From: Pseudomonadota bacterium
GTDB lineage: Bacteria; Pseudomonadota; Alphaproteobacteria; Acetobacterales; Acetobacteraceae
Length of the DNA stretch: 64,000 bases
Reading direction: 5' to 3'
NCBI GenBank assembly: GCA_021845985.1
Contig: JAJZES010000029.1
Location: 1 to 64,000 of the forward strand
The notes beneath the pieces were generated by a model. The model was not told where the DNA came from. It did not search any database and worked only from the letters and a program-made list of their open reading frames with translations. Position numbers and translations under genes: made by a program. Position 1 is the first letter of the stretch; every line of letters starts with the position of its first letter. Of this stretch, positions 55,868 to 63,947 are shown piece after piece.

Positions 55868-56782
55868 ATGCTGGAACTGATGCGCGTGTTCGTCGCCGTC
55901 GCCGAGCGTCTGCATGTGACGCAGGCGGCGGCGGCGCTGAACATGACGCAGTCCGCCGCCAGCGCCGCCATCCGCACCCTGGAGGGGCGGCTCGACGCGG
56001 TGCTGTTCGACCGCGTCGGGCGGCATATCGAACTGACCGAGGCGGGCCGCGTGCTGCTGCCTGAGGCGCGCGCTGTGCTGCGCCGCGCCGAGAAGGCGGA
56101 GGCGGCGCTCGGCGAACTGGCGACGCTGGCGCGCGGCCATGTCCGCATCTACGCCAGCCAGACCATCGCCGGCTACTGGCTGCCCGCCCGGCTGCACCGC
56201 TTCCACATGCTGCATCCGCGCGTCGGCTTCGCGCTGGCGATCGGCAACACCGCACAGGCGGCGCGCGCCGTCGCCGAGGGGGCGGCCGACATCGCGCTGG
56301 TCGAAGGTGCGGTGGACGACGCGCTGCTGGCGCGCATCGCGGTGGCCACCGATCGGCTGGTGCTGGTGGTGGCGCCGTCGCATCCCTGGGCCACCCGCAG
56401 CGACCTCGCGCCGGCGGAGCTGGCCGGCAGCGCCTGGGTGCTGCGCGAGCGCGGCTCGGGCACCCGGCAGGCCTTCGCCGACGCCCTGCGCGGCCACGGC
56501 ATCGACCCGGAGACGCTGAGCGTCGCCATGGAACTGCCGTCCAACGAGGCGGTGCGCGCGGCGGTGATCGCCGGCGCCGGGGCGACGGTGATCTCCCACG
56601 TCGTCGCCGCCTATCCGATCGGCGCCGGCGCGCTGGTGTCGGTGCCGGTGCCGCTGCCGCCGCGGCCGTTCACCGCGCTGCTGCATGGCGACCGCCATCG
56701 CGCGCGCGCCGTCACCGCGCTGTTGGCGGTGCTGCGCGAGCCGGGCGGCGGGGATGCGCCGCCGCCACCACTCCCTATGTGA
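55868..56782 (+). CDS. LysR-family regulator of the CysL/YeiE type
   Basis: The 304-residue regulator has the winged helix-turn-helix LHVTQAAAALNMTQSAASAA with LEGRLDAVLFDRVGRHIELT, and a C-terminal substrate-binding domain starting near HVRIYASQTIAGYWLPARLH. These resemble CysL/YeiE regulators, usually found next to yeiH. It lies 10 bases downstream of yeiH on the same strand, so both are likely in one transcript. It probably controls the YeiH gene in response to sulfite or a related signal. Confidence 0.9.
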   Translation: MLELMRVFVAVAERLHVTQAAAALNMTQSAASAAIRTLEGRLDAVLFDRVGRHIELTEAGRVLLPEARAVLRRAEKAEAALGELATLARGHVRIYASQTIAGYWLPARLHRFHMLHPRVGFALAIGNTAQAARAVAEGAADIALVEGAVDDALLARIAVATDRLVLVVAPSHPWATRSDLAPAELAGSAWVLRERGSGTRQAFADALRGHGIDPETLSVAMELPSNEAVRAAVIAGAGATVISHVVAAYPIGAGALVSVPVPLPPRPFTALLHGDRHRARAVTALLAVLREPGGGDAPPPPLPM

Positions 56783-56801
56783 CCCAGCGGAGGACCCGCC
56801 A

Positions 56802-57866
56802 ATGCCGACCCGTCGCCAGATGCTCGCCGCCGCCGCCGCGCTCGCCGTGCTGCCGCCTGCGGCACGCGCCGCCGACACGCTGGCCGGCGCCACCATTACG
56901 CCGCAAGGGGCGACGGTGACCGGCAAGCGGGTGCGCGGACCGTGGCGGATCGGCTTTTCCAACGGCTATTCGGGCAACGCCTGGCGGCAGATGTGCGTCG
57001 CCGCGCTGAAACAGGAGGCGGCGCTGCGGCGCGACACCATCGCCGAGCTGATCGTCGTCGATGGCCATGGCGATGTCGCCCGCCAGGCCGGCGACGTGGC
57101 GGCGCTGGCCGCCCAGCACGTCGATGCCATCCTGTGCATCCCCAATTCCGCCGTCGGGCTGGCCGACGCGCTGTCCGCGGCGACGCGGCAGGGCATCGTC
57201 ACCGTGGCCTTCAATCTGCCGGTGATCGGCGAAACGGTCAGCGCCTATGTCGGCACCGACCCGGTGCGCAAAGGCCGGGCGCTCGCCACATGGCTGCTCG
57301 GCGCGCTCGGCGGACGCGGCAACATCATCGGCCTCGGCGGCCTGCCCGGCAATCCCTACAGCGCGGCGACCTGGGCCGGCGCGCGCGCCGTCTTCCAGGG
57401 CAGCGGGATCGAGGTGCTCGCCTACAAGGACGCCTACTGGCAGGAAAGCCGGGCACAGACGGTGTTGAGCGGGCTGCTCTCGGCCTATCCGAAGATCGAC
57501 GGCATCTGGAGCGATGGCGGCCAGGACGCGACCGGCGCCTGCCACGCCCTGCTGGCGGGCGGCCGGCCGCTGGTGCCGGTCACCGGCGACGATTACAATG
57601 GGCTACTCAAATTCTATGTGGCGGAGCATGCGCCCCAGCCGGGCCTCGCCCTCGGCCTGATGTCGGAGCCGACATGGCAGAGCGTGGTGGCGCTGCGCAC
57701 GGCGCTGACCCTGCTGGCCGGTGGCAGCGTCGCCCATCAGCAGATCATCGAGCCGGGACTGATCACCGCGGCCAACGCCGCGGCCTTTGTGCGGCCCGGC
57801 CTGCCCGATGCGGCCTTCGTCGATACCAGCCTGGACGACGCCACGATGCGGCAGATTTTTGCCTGA
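56802..57866 (+). CDS. Periplasmic binding protein, RbsB-like (orphan)
   Basis: The 354-residue protein has a signal peptide (MLAAAAALAVLPPAARA, cleavage ARA-AD) and the family-1 periplasmic-binding fold: IGFSNGYSGNAWRQMCVAAL, VDAILCIPNSAVGLADALSA and DGIWSDGGQDATGACHALL. It should bind a sugar or related small molecule. A GGAGGA ribosome site precedes the ATG by eight bases. No permease or ATPase gene is next to it, so it either serves a remote transporter or a sensory role. Confidence 0.87.
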   Translation: MPTRRQMLAAAAALAVLPPAARAADTLAGATITPQGATVTGKRVRGPWRIGFSNGYSGNAWRQMCVAALKQEAALRRDTIAELIVVDGHGDVARQAGDVAALAAQHVDAILCIPNSAVGLADALSAATRQGIVTVAFNLPVIGETVSAYVGTDPVRKGRALATWLLGALGGRGNIIGLGGLPGNPYSAATWAGARAVFQGSGIEVLAYKDAYWQESRAQTVLSGLLSAYPKIDGIWSDGGQDATGACHALLAGGRPLVPVTGDDYNGLLKFYVAEHAPQPGLALGLMSEPTWQSVVALRTALTLLAGGSVAHQQIIEPGLITAANAAAFVRPGLPDAAFVDTSLDDATMRQIFA

Positions 57867-57891
57867 CCGCCCAACCCTGACCAGCCGGGGC

Positions 57892-57907
57892 CGCGGGGCA
57901 CCCCGCG
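57892..57907. terminator. Palindrome between convergent genes
   Basis: CGCGGGG at 57892-57898 and CCCCGCG at 57901-57907 form a perfect inverted repeat with two bases between (effectively a 6-bp stem with a 4-base loop). It sits in the 50-base gap between the convergent binding-protein and PHA hydrolase genes and could end transcription from both sides. No T-run is present. Confidence 0.35.
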
Positions 57908-57916
57908 ACACCGCGC

Positions 57917-59092
57917 CTATCCCCGCGCCACCCCGGCCAGCCAGTCGCGCAGCGGACGCCACAGCGCCGCCTCGGCGCCCGAGCCGGCGGCCATGCCGAT
58001 ATGGCCGGCGCCGGGCGCATGCAGCACCGCCCCGCCGATCAGCGCGGCGAGCGGGCGGGCGCTGTCGGGTGGCACGATGCGGTCGCGCGCCGGCACCGCG
58101 ACGAAGGCAGGCAGGCGCAGCGCCGCCGGATCGACCGCCAGGCCGGCGACGCGCCAGGTGCCGTTGGCCGGCGCATTCTCGCCGTACCACTGGCCCAGGC
58201 ACTCGCGCGCCACCGGACCGGCAAGCGGCACGCCGTCGTTGAGCCAGTCCTCCAGCGCCACGAACAGCATCGCCCGCGCGCTTGCCGGGTCGAGCCGGGC
58301 GAAGCCGCGATATTTCTGCGCCACGCCGAACGGATCGAGCAGGGCGAACAAAATCTGCAGCGCATCCACCGGCACGCTGGCGGAAAACGCCAAAGCCGGT
58401 TCGAGCAGCGGCAGCATGTCGGCCACCCGGCGCGCCGCGTCCGCGTCGGCGGCGTGGAAGTCCCACGGTGTGGCCAGCAGCGCCAGCCCGCTGACGAGGT
58501 CGGGGCGAAGCTGCGCCGCCGCCAGTGCCAGCAATCCGCCCATGCAATAGCCGGCCAGGATCACTTGCCCGCCCGCCGCCATCATCGCCCGCTGCAGCCG
58601 CCCGGCGATATAATCGGTCAGCGTGAAGCGCCGCTCCACCGCGTCCGGCCAGCCCCAGTCGAGCAGCAGCGGGCGCACGCCCTGTCCGGCCAGCCAGCGC
58701 AGCATCGACCGGCCGGGGGCGAGATCGAGCACATAGGCGCGGTTGATCAGGCTCGGCACGAACAGCACCGCCGGCCCCTGCCCGCCATAGTCGAGCAGCC
58801 GCGACTCGCCCTCCTGCCACATGGTCGGCGGGTCGGGCAGGTCGCGGTGCCAGGGGTGGCGGCGATAGGCGGCAATGCCGGCGATCAGCGCGCGGTCCTG
58901 GCGCAAGGTCTCGGCCAGCACCGCGGCGGAAAACCCGGCCTCAGCCGGGGCGCCGTTCCAGAACGGCGAGTCGCTGCTCAAGCGTGTCGATGCGATGACG
59001 GAGCCGCTCGATTTCAGCATCGCGAGGGTCAGGTGCAGCAGCAGCGGACGCGGGCCGCGGCGCAGCAGCGGACCGGGGCGGGCGTCGCTCAC
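57917..59092 (-). CDS. Poly-hydroxyalkanoate synthase-like alpha/beta hydrolase (PhaC related)
   Basis: The roughly 391-residue protein has a PHA-synthase-like core: IAAYRRHPWHRDLPDPPTMW, VPSLINRAYVLDL, the lipase-like GYCMGGLLALAAA with Cys nucleophile, an Asp in VPARDRIVPPDSA and His in GAGHIGMAAG. Length fits class III synthases (about 360), which need a small partner. The start is uncertain: GTG 59092 is used since GPRPLLLHLTLAM resembles the usual opening of such proteins. This makes it overlap the PhaE-like gene by 152 bases. ATG 59020 or GTG 58921 are alternatives. Confidence 0.8.
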   Translation of the reverse strand: MSDARPGPLLRRGPRPLLLHLTLAMLKSSGSVIASTRLSSDSPFWNGAPAEAGFSAAVLAETLRQDRALIAGIAAYRRHPWHRDLPDPPTMWQEGESRLLDYGGQGPAVLFVPSLINRAYVLDLAPGRSMLRWLAGQGVRPLLLDWGWPDAVERRFTLTDYIAGRLQRAMMAAGGQVILAGYCMGGLLALAAAQLRPDLVSGLALLATPWDFHAADADAARRVADMLPLLEPALAFSASVPVDALQILFALLDPFGVAQKYRGFARLDPASARAMLFVALEDWLNDGVPLAGPVARECLGQWYGENAPANGTWRVAGLAVDPAALRLPAFVAVPARDRIVPPDSARPLAALIGGAVLHAPGAGHIGMAAGSGAEAALWRPLRDWLAGVARG

Positions 59093-59318
59093 CGGCGTCG
59101 GCACCGCGCGGCACGGCGCGCAGCATGGCCGTGGCGGCGCCGGCCCACAGCGCCGCCAGCGACTGCCACGTCTCCGCCAGCTCGCGATCCGCCGCCGCCG
59201 CGGCCAGCTCGCTCTGCCACAGCGTGATCCAGTCGCGCGCCAACAGCTCCAGGTCGGGCGCCTCCGGATCGGGCGGCGCTTCGCCTGTCCGGGCGCGGGG
59301 GCGCTCGCCCTGCTCCAT
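58941..59318 (-). CDS. Small PhaE/phasin-like protein
   Basis: The 125-residue product has an N-terminal helical part (LARDWITLWQSELAAAAADR, WQSLAALWAGAATAMLRA) and a C-terminal coiled coil (DAEIERLRHRIDTLEQRLAV). This layout, and its place just before the PhaC-like gene, is what is seen for PhaE-type synthase partners in Rhodospirillales. It may form the synthase complex or coat granules. Its last 152 bases overlap the likely start of the PhaC-like gene in another frame. Confidence 0.72.
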   Translation of the reverse strand: MEQGERPRARTGEAPPDPEAPDLELLARDWITLWQSELAAAAADRELAETWQSLAALWAGAATAMLRAVPRGADAGERRPPRSAAAPRPASAAAAPDPRDAEIERLRHRIDTLEQRLAVLERRPG

Positions 59319-59447
59319 CCGCCATCCACCCTCCTGACCGGCGGTGTTCTAGGCGCTGCACGGCGGCGGGGGAACCAGCCGTTGCATCGCTTTCTGTATT
59401 GCAGCGCGGCATGCTACCGTCACGGCGTATTCCCCGAGAGGGCACAG

Positions 59448-60134
59448 ATGTCACAGCCGTCGCAAGCCGAACCCGGCACCCACAGCGGGGACCAGCCCGC
59501 GGTCGTGGTCAAGAAATACGCCAACCGCCGCCTCTACAACACCGAAAGCTCCAGCTACATCACGCTGGACACGCTTGCCGAGATGGTCCGCGTCGGCCGC
59601 GATTTCGTCGTCTATGACGCCAAGACCGGCGAGGACATTACCCGCGGCGTGCTGACCCAGATCATCGTCGAGGAAGAAAGCAAGGGTCGGGCCATGCTGC
59701 CCACCGGCTTCCTGCGCCAGATCATCGGCTTCTATGGCGACCAGATGCAGACGGTTGTGCCGCGCTACCTGGAACACGCGATGGCCAGCTTCGCCCGCCA
59801 GCAGGAACAGATGCGCGTCGCCATGCAACAGACCATGGGCAATTTCTTCCCGTTCGGGAATATCGAAGAGGTCGGCCGGCAGAACATGGCGATGATGGAG
59901 CGGGCGATGAGCCTGTTCTCGCCGTTCCGCCGTGATGGCGAGACGGCCGAGCGTGGCGACCGCCCGGCGCCTGAACAGGACGAGTTGAAGACGCTGCGGG
60001 CCGAAGTCGAGTTCCTGCGGACCCAGCTTGCGCAGATTCGCGCCACCCAGATTGGTGAAACAAAACCGGCTGCGGTACAAACTGCCGAAGATAACTCCAC
60101 GCCAATCCAGAGCATCAACACGACAGCGGACTGA
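59448..60134 (+). CDS. phaR: Polyhydroxyalkanoate synthesis regulator PhaR
   Basis: The 228-residue protein has the N-terminal PHB_acc_N domain (VVVKKYANRRLYNTESSSYI, TLDTLAEMVRVGRDFVVYDA, GEDITRGVLTQIIVEEE) and the accumulation-regulator domain that follows (TGFLRQIIGFYGDQMQTVVP). A C-terminal coiled coil ends it. PhaR represses phasin and granule genes until PHB appears. Divergent placement from the PhaE/PhaC-like genes suggests control of them. Length is somewhat longer than usual (about 180-200) owing to the tail. Confidence 0.94.
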   Translation: MSQPSQAEPGTHSGDQPAVVVKKYANRRLYNTESSSYITLDTLAEMVRVGRDFVVYDAKTGEDITRGVLTQIIVEEESKGRAMLPTGFLRQIIGFYGDQMQTVVPRYLEHAMASFARQQEQMRVAMQQTMGNFFPFGNIEEVGRQNMAMMERAMSLFSPFRRDGETAERGDRPAPEQDELKTLRAEVEFLRTQLAQIRATQIGETKPAAVQTAEDNSTPIQSINTTAD

Positions 60135-60279
60135 ACCGTCCCCGTTGCGAAAGACACCGCCGCGTTAAATTCTAAAGTAGCGTTCACGCGAGGCGGGAAC
60201 CTTTGAGTTTCGCTTCTGCTGTTCATGTGGCAATTGCTGCCTGCGCCCATGACAAGTGGGCGGAGGAGGGATCCCCACC

Positions 60280-60852
60280 ATGACCGAGACGAGCGAACGG
60301 ACGTCCGCGCCTGGGCTCGACGCGGCTCAATCCCGTTCCGCCGTGATGATGCAGGGCGCCGGCCTGCCGGAGACGGCGGCGGCGGCGGCGAAGACGACCG
60401 GCGGGGAAGTGACAGGCGGCGAGGTGGCAGTCGGGGAGGAGGCGGTCGGGGGCGGCGAAGCCGGGGGTCGCCACAGCCCGCGCGCCAATGCCGCCGACCA
60501 TCATGTCGGTGCGCGTATTCGCGAGCGGCGCATCATGCTGGGACTGTCGCAGCAGCAACTGGCGCAGATGATCGGCGTGACCTATCAGCAGGCGCATAAA
60601 TACGAACGCGGCCTGAACCGCATCTCGGCCGGCCGGCTCTATGAGATTGCCCAGGTGCTGGGGGTTCCGGTGTCGTGGTTTTTCGACGGCCTGTCGCGCG
60701 CCGAGCGGCCGGCGGAGATGACCCAGCGACAGCGCATGTGCCTGGAACTGGCGCGCAACTTCGCCGCCATCGACAATGAGAAGCATCAGGAGGCACTGAG
60801 CCAGATGGCGCGCGCGCTGGCCGGACAGGCAACCGACGCCGGGCGCGCCTGA
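60280..60852 (+). CDS. XRE-family transcriptional regulator with a low-complexity N-terminus
   Basis: The 190-residue protein has an HTH of the Cro/CI type at about 75-130: VGARIRERRIMLGLSQQQLA, MIGVTYQQAHKYERGLNRIS and AGRLYEIAQVLGVPVSWFFD. This part and the helical tail (ELARNFAAIDNEKHQEALSQ) match a conserved alphaproteobacterial regulator. The N-terminal 70 residues are unusual: Ala/Gly/Glu-rich with GGEV-like repeats (TGGEVTGGEVAVGEEAVGGG). The ATG at 60280 follows a GGAGGAGGG ribosome site. The target is unknown. Confidence 0.9.
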   Translation: MTETSERTSAPGLDAAQSRSAVMMQGAGLPETAAAAAKTTGGEVTGGEVAVGEEAVGGGEAGGRHSPRANAADHHVGARIRERRIMLGLSQQQLAQMIGVTYQQAHKYERGLNRISAGRLYEIAQVLGVPVSWFFDGLSRAERPAEMTQRQRMCLELARNFAAIDNEKHQEALSQMARALAGQATDAGRA

Positions 60853-60880
60853 CCCCGGCAGCATGACAACCCAGCCCTGC

Positions 60881-60902
60881 CCTCTCCCGCAATGGGGAGA
60901 GG
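60881..60902. terminator. Hairpin between convergent XRE and response-regulator genes
   Basis: CCTCTCCC (60881-60888) pairs with GGGAGAGG (60895-60902) around six bases. It lies between two convergent genes, 30 bases after the XRE stop. It could terminate transcription in either direction. It is of the same pyrimidine/purine type as the dppA-dppB hairpin. No T-run is seen. Confidence 0.5.
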
Positions 60903-60952
60903 TCCCGGGTCTGCCTGTCGGGAGGGTACCGATACCGCCGGCGTCGCGGCCG

Positions 60953-61669
60953 TCAGGTTGCCGGGCGAATGCCGTCCGGGTCGAGCCGGTAGCCGCCGCC
61001 CTCGGTCACCAGCAGGCGGGCGTTGGACGGATCAGGCTCGATCTTCTGGCGCAGCCGGTAGATATGGGTCTCCAGCGTATGCGTGGTGACGGCGGCGTTG
61101 TAGCCCCAGACCTCGTTCAGCAGCACCTGCCTTGCCACCGGCCGGGTGCCGGCGCGGTAGAGGAATTTCAGGATCGCCGCCTCCTTTTCGGTCAGGCGGA
61201 TGCGGCGGTTGCGCGCCGGCTCCTGCAGCAGCTTGGCCGCCGGGCGGAACGTGTACGGGCCGATGGTGAAGACCGCGTCCTCGCTGTTTTCGAAGATGCG
61301 GAGCTGGGCGCGCAGCCGGGCGAGCAGCTCGGCCATGCGGAACGGCTTGGCGATATAGTCATTCGCCCCGGAGTCGAGACCGCGCACCACGTCCGTCTCC
61401 TGATCGGACCCGGTGAGCATGATGATCGGCACCTTGATCCCGCCGCGCCGCAGCCGCGCGCACAAATCGCGCCCGTCGCCATCGGGCAGGCCGACATCAA
61501 GGATCACCGCGTCGTAGCGGGCTTCCCGCGCCGTCATCTTGGCCTCCGCCTCGCCGGCGGTTTCGGCACTGCTGGCAACGAACTCGCCATCGACGGCAAG
61601 CTGCTCGGCCAGCATCGAGCGCAGCGCAGTATCGTCATCGACGATCAGGATCGGTCGTTCGCCCGTCAT
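60953..61669 (-). CDS. OmpR/PhoB-family response regulator
   Basis: The 238-residue regulator has a receiver domain with DDD at 11-13, phosphorylation site Asp58 (AVILDVGLPDGDG), MLTGSD and the Lys of YIAKPF, then a winged-helix DNA-binding domain (RIRLTEKEAAILKFLYRAGT, EVWGYNAAVTTHTLETHIYR). No kinase gene is next to it, so it is an orphan here. The start at 61669 gives MTGERPILIVDD; longer frames add no domain. It resembles alphaproteobacterial regulators in which the wing-helix pattern THTLETHIYRLR is conserved. Confidence 0.92.
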   Translation of the reverse strand: MTGERPILIVDDDTALRSMLAEQLAVDGEFVASSAETAGEAEAKMTAREARYDAVILDVGLPDGDGRDLCARLRRGGIKVPIIMLTGSDQETDVVRGLDSGANDYIAKPFRMAELLARLRAQLRIFENSEDAVFTIGPYTFRPAAKLLQEPARNRRIRLTEKEAAILKFLYRAGTRPVARQVLLNEVWGYNAAVTTHTLETHIYRLRQKIEPDPSNARLLVTEGGGYRLDPDGIRPAT

Positions 61670-61942
61670 TCCCCTCAATCCTCTTCTGGCCGCGGCAGTC
61701 ACGCCGCAGCGATGTAACAATCTGCCGAACGGCCGAAACTGTTGCCACCCGGTCGATATACCGTCACCAAACGCGCGACTTCATCCTGGTTACGTTCATG
61801 CGCTGGTTCAAGCGCCACACATGTGCGTGACAATAAGATCACCGCAGCGATTGCGCCCCGGCAGGTTCTGGGCGGACTTGCAGCGGACGCGCTTGCCAGG
61901 TCGCGCCGGGACGGAGATGCTGGCGCCGGTGCGTAGGACCCC

Positions 61943-63082
61943 ATGACCCATATTCCGCCCAGCGAAGATACCACAGCGCCGCCGCCGGAGGTCAGCCCCG
62001 CGGTGCTGCGCGTGCGCGGCGTGCATCGCGCCATTGCTGAACTCCGCCGGGGCACGCCGGTTCTGCTCGTCGCCGCCGAGTCGCTGGTGGTGCTGCCGGC
62101 GGAAACGGCGGGGGCGCGCGGCCTGGGCGAACTGATGCAGCTTGGCGCCGAGCCGCCGGTGCTGCTGCTGGCGCCGGCACGGGCGGCGACGGTGCTGCTT
62201 CGCGCGGTGCCGCCGGGCGCGGTGGCGCTGCGGCTGTCGCGGCATTTGCTCGACCCGGCCCGGCTGCGCAGCCTGGCCGACCCGACCGCCGCCGAATTGC
62301 TGCCGGCCGAGCCGCCGCCCGCCCTGCCTGCGCCGGCCGAGGCCGGCGCGGCGCTGGCGCTGGGCAAGCTGGCGCGGCTGCTGCCGGCGATGATCGCCGC
62401 CCCGGCCCGCCCCGATGCCGCCGCCCGAGCAGCCTCGCTCGGGCTGCTGTCGGTGGCCGCCGAGGACGTGCTGACATACCCGATCGCGATGGCCGCCGAC
62501 CTGATCCGCGTCGCCGAGGCCGCGGTGCCGATGACCGACGCGCCCGACGCCCGCGTCGTCGCCTTCCGCGGCCCCGATGCCGGTATCGAGCATCTGGCGA
62601 TCCTGGTCGGCCGGCCGGAGGAGGCCGCGGCGCCGCTGGTGCGGCTGCATTCGGAATGCTTCACCGGCGACCTGCTCGGCAGCCTGCGCTGCGACTGCGG
62701 CGCCCAGCTTCGCGGCGCCATCCGGCGCATGGCGCAGGACGGGTCGGGGGTGCTGCTCTATCTGGCGCAGGAGGGGCGCGGCATCGGCCTGCCCAACAAG
62801 CTGCGCGCCTATGCGCTGCAGGATCGCGGCCTCGACACGGTGGACGCCAACCGCGCGCTGGGCTGGGAGGCCGACGAGCGCAACTTCATGGTGGCGGCGA
62901 CCATGCTGGCCGAGCTTGGGGTGCAACGGGCGCGGCTGCTGACCAACAACCCGGCCAAGGTGGCCGCCCTCGGCGCCTGCGGCATCGAGGTGGAGCGCGA
63001 GCCGCACGCTTTCGCGCCGAACGGGGTCAATGACCGCTATCTGGCGACCAAGGCCGCCCGCTTCGGCCATCTGCTCGGCTGA
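61943..63082 (+). CDS. ribA: GTP cyclohydrolase II with a degenerate RibB-like N-terminal region
   Basis: The C-terminal half (about residues 200-379) is a complete cyclohydrolase II: the zinc site HSECFTGDLLGSLRCDCGAQ (three Cys), EEGRG-like QEGRGIGLPNKL, DTVDANRALGWEADERNF and ARLLTNNPAKVAAL. It opens the GTP ring, the first riboflavin step. The first 190 residues align loosely with RibB (AIAELRRGTPVLLVAAES against the EARNGRPFVLVDDED region) but lack all DHBP synthase acidic residues. It thus complements the ribB gene at 10170, where the second domain is the degenerate one. It is followed four bases later by an L,D-transpeptidase gene. Confidence 0.93.
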   Translation: MTHIPPSEDTTAPPPEVSPAVLRVRGVHRAIAELRRGTPVLLVAAESLVVLPAETAGARGLGELMQLGAEPPVLLLAPARAATVLLRAVPPGAVALRLSRHLLDPARLRSLADPTAAELLPAEPPPALPAPAEAGAALALGKLARLLPAMIAAPARPDAAARAASLGLLSVAAEDVLTYPIAMAADLIRVAEAAVPMTDAPDARVVAFRGPDAGIEHLAILVGRPEEAAAPLVRLHSECFTGDLLGSLRCDCGAQLRGAIRRMAQDGSGVLLYLAQEGRGIGLPNKLRAYALQDRGLDTVDANRALGWEADERNFMVAATMLAELGVQRARLLTNNPAKVAALGACGIEVEREPHAFAPNGVNDRYLATKAARFGHLLG

Positions 63083-63085
63083 CGC

Positions 63086-63577
63086 ATGGACGCGGTGGTC
63101 CACCCGGACGGGCGGCTGGTGCTGGGCGGGCAGGTCTTCCGCGCCGCCCTGGGGCGCGGCGGGGTGCGCGCCGACAAGCAGGAGGGCGACGGCGCGACGC
63201 CGGCCGGCCTGCTGGCGCTGCGCCGGGTGCTCTACCGGGCCGATCGCGGCCCGCTCCCGCTGACCGTGCTGGCGCGTGAGCCGATCGCCGCGAGCGATGG
63301 CTGGTGCGACGATCCCGCGCATCCCGACTACAACCGGCAGGTGCGCCTGCCCCACCCGGCGCGCTGCGAGGCGCTGTGGCGCGACGACGGGGTCTATGAC
63401 CTGCTGGCGGTGCTCGGCTGGAACGATGCGCCGGTGCTGCGCGGGCGCGGCTCGGCGATTTTCCTGCATGTCGCCCGGCCGGATCACGCCCCCACCGAGG
63501 GCTGCATCGCGCTCGCGCCAGCGGCGCTGCGCGAGGTGCTGGCGCGCGGCCTGGCCACCATCCAGGTACTCGGCTGA
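63086..63577 (+). CDS. L,D-transpeptidase (YkuD domain) family protein
   Basis: The 163-residue protein has the YkuD catalytic region FLHVARPDHAPTEGCIALAP, with the catalytic His and the Cys of the TEGC motif. The N-terminal segment (GDGATPAGLLALRRVLYRAD) also fits. Such enzymes form 3-3 peptidoglycan cross-links or attach proteins to it. No signal peptide is seen, so export is unclear; many short alphaproteobacterial members look the same. It follows ribA by four bases. Confidence 0.9.
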   Translation: MDAVVHPDGRLVLGGQVFRAALGRGGVRADKQEGDGATPAGLLALRRVLYRADRGPLPLTVLAREPIAASDGWCDDPAHPDYNRQVRLPHPARCEALWRDDGVYDLLAVLGWNDAPVLRGRGSAIFLHVARPDHAPTEGCIALAPAALREVLARGLATIQVLG

Positions 63578-63596
63578 CCGCCCGCGCGGCTGACGC

Positions 63597-63947
63597 TCAG
63601 GCGTCGCGGCTCAGTCCCGCTGCGGCCAGCGCCGCCAGATAGTCGCGCCACCGCCGGTCCTGCTCGGCGCCGAGCCGGTACAGGTAATCCCACGAGAAGA
63701 TGCCGGTGTCGTGCCCGTCATCGAAGATGATGCGCACCGCGTAGTGGCCGACCGGCTCGACGCCGCTGATGCCGACACGGCGCTTGCCGGCGATGGTGCG
63801 CCGCTCGCCCGGCCCGTGGCCCTGGACCTCGGCGCTCGGGCTTTCGACGCGCAGCAACTCGGCGGCGAAATCGAACTGTGCGCCGTCGTCGAAGGTGACC
63901 GACAGGCGCCGCTCGGCGCGATTGGCGCGGATCTCTGTGGGGGTCAC
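63597..63947 (-). CDS. DUF971 protein (gamma-butyrobetaine hydroxylase-like N-terminal domain)
   Basis: The 116-residue protein consists of the GBBH-like N domain: RRLSVTFDDGAQFDFAAELL, ISGVEPVGHYAVRIIFDDGH and TGIFSWDYLYRLG are its signatures. The family is linked to iron-sulfur metabolism in some studies, but its role here is unproven. The start is a GTG at 63947, which overlaps the stop of the upstream Trm112-type gene by four bases (GTGA). Both genes together are a conserved alphaproteobacterial pair. Confidence 0.9.
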   Translation of the reverse strand: MTPTEIRANRAERRLSVTFDDGAQFDFAAELLRVESPSAEVQGHGPGERRTIAGKRRVGISGVEPVGHYAVRIIFDDGHDTGIFSWDYLYRLGAEQDRRWRDYLAALAAAGLSRDA

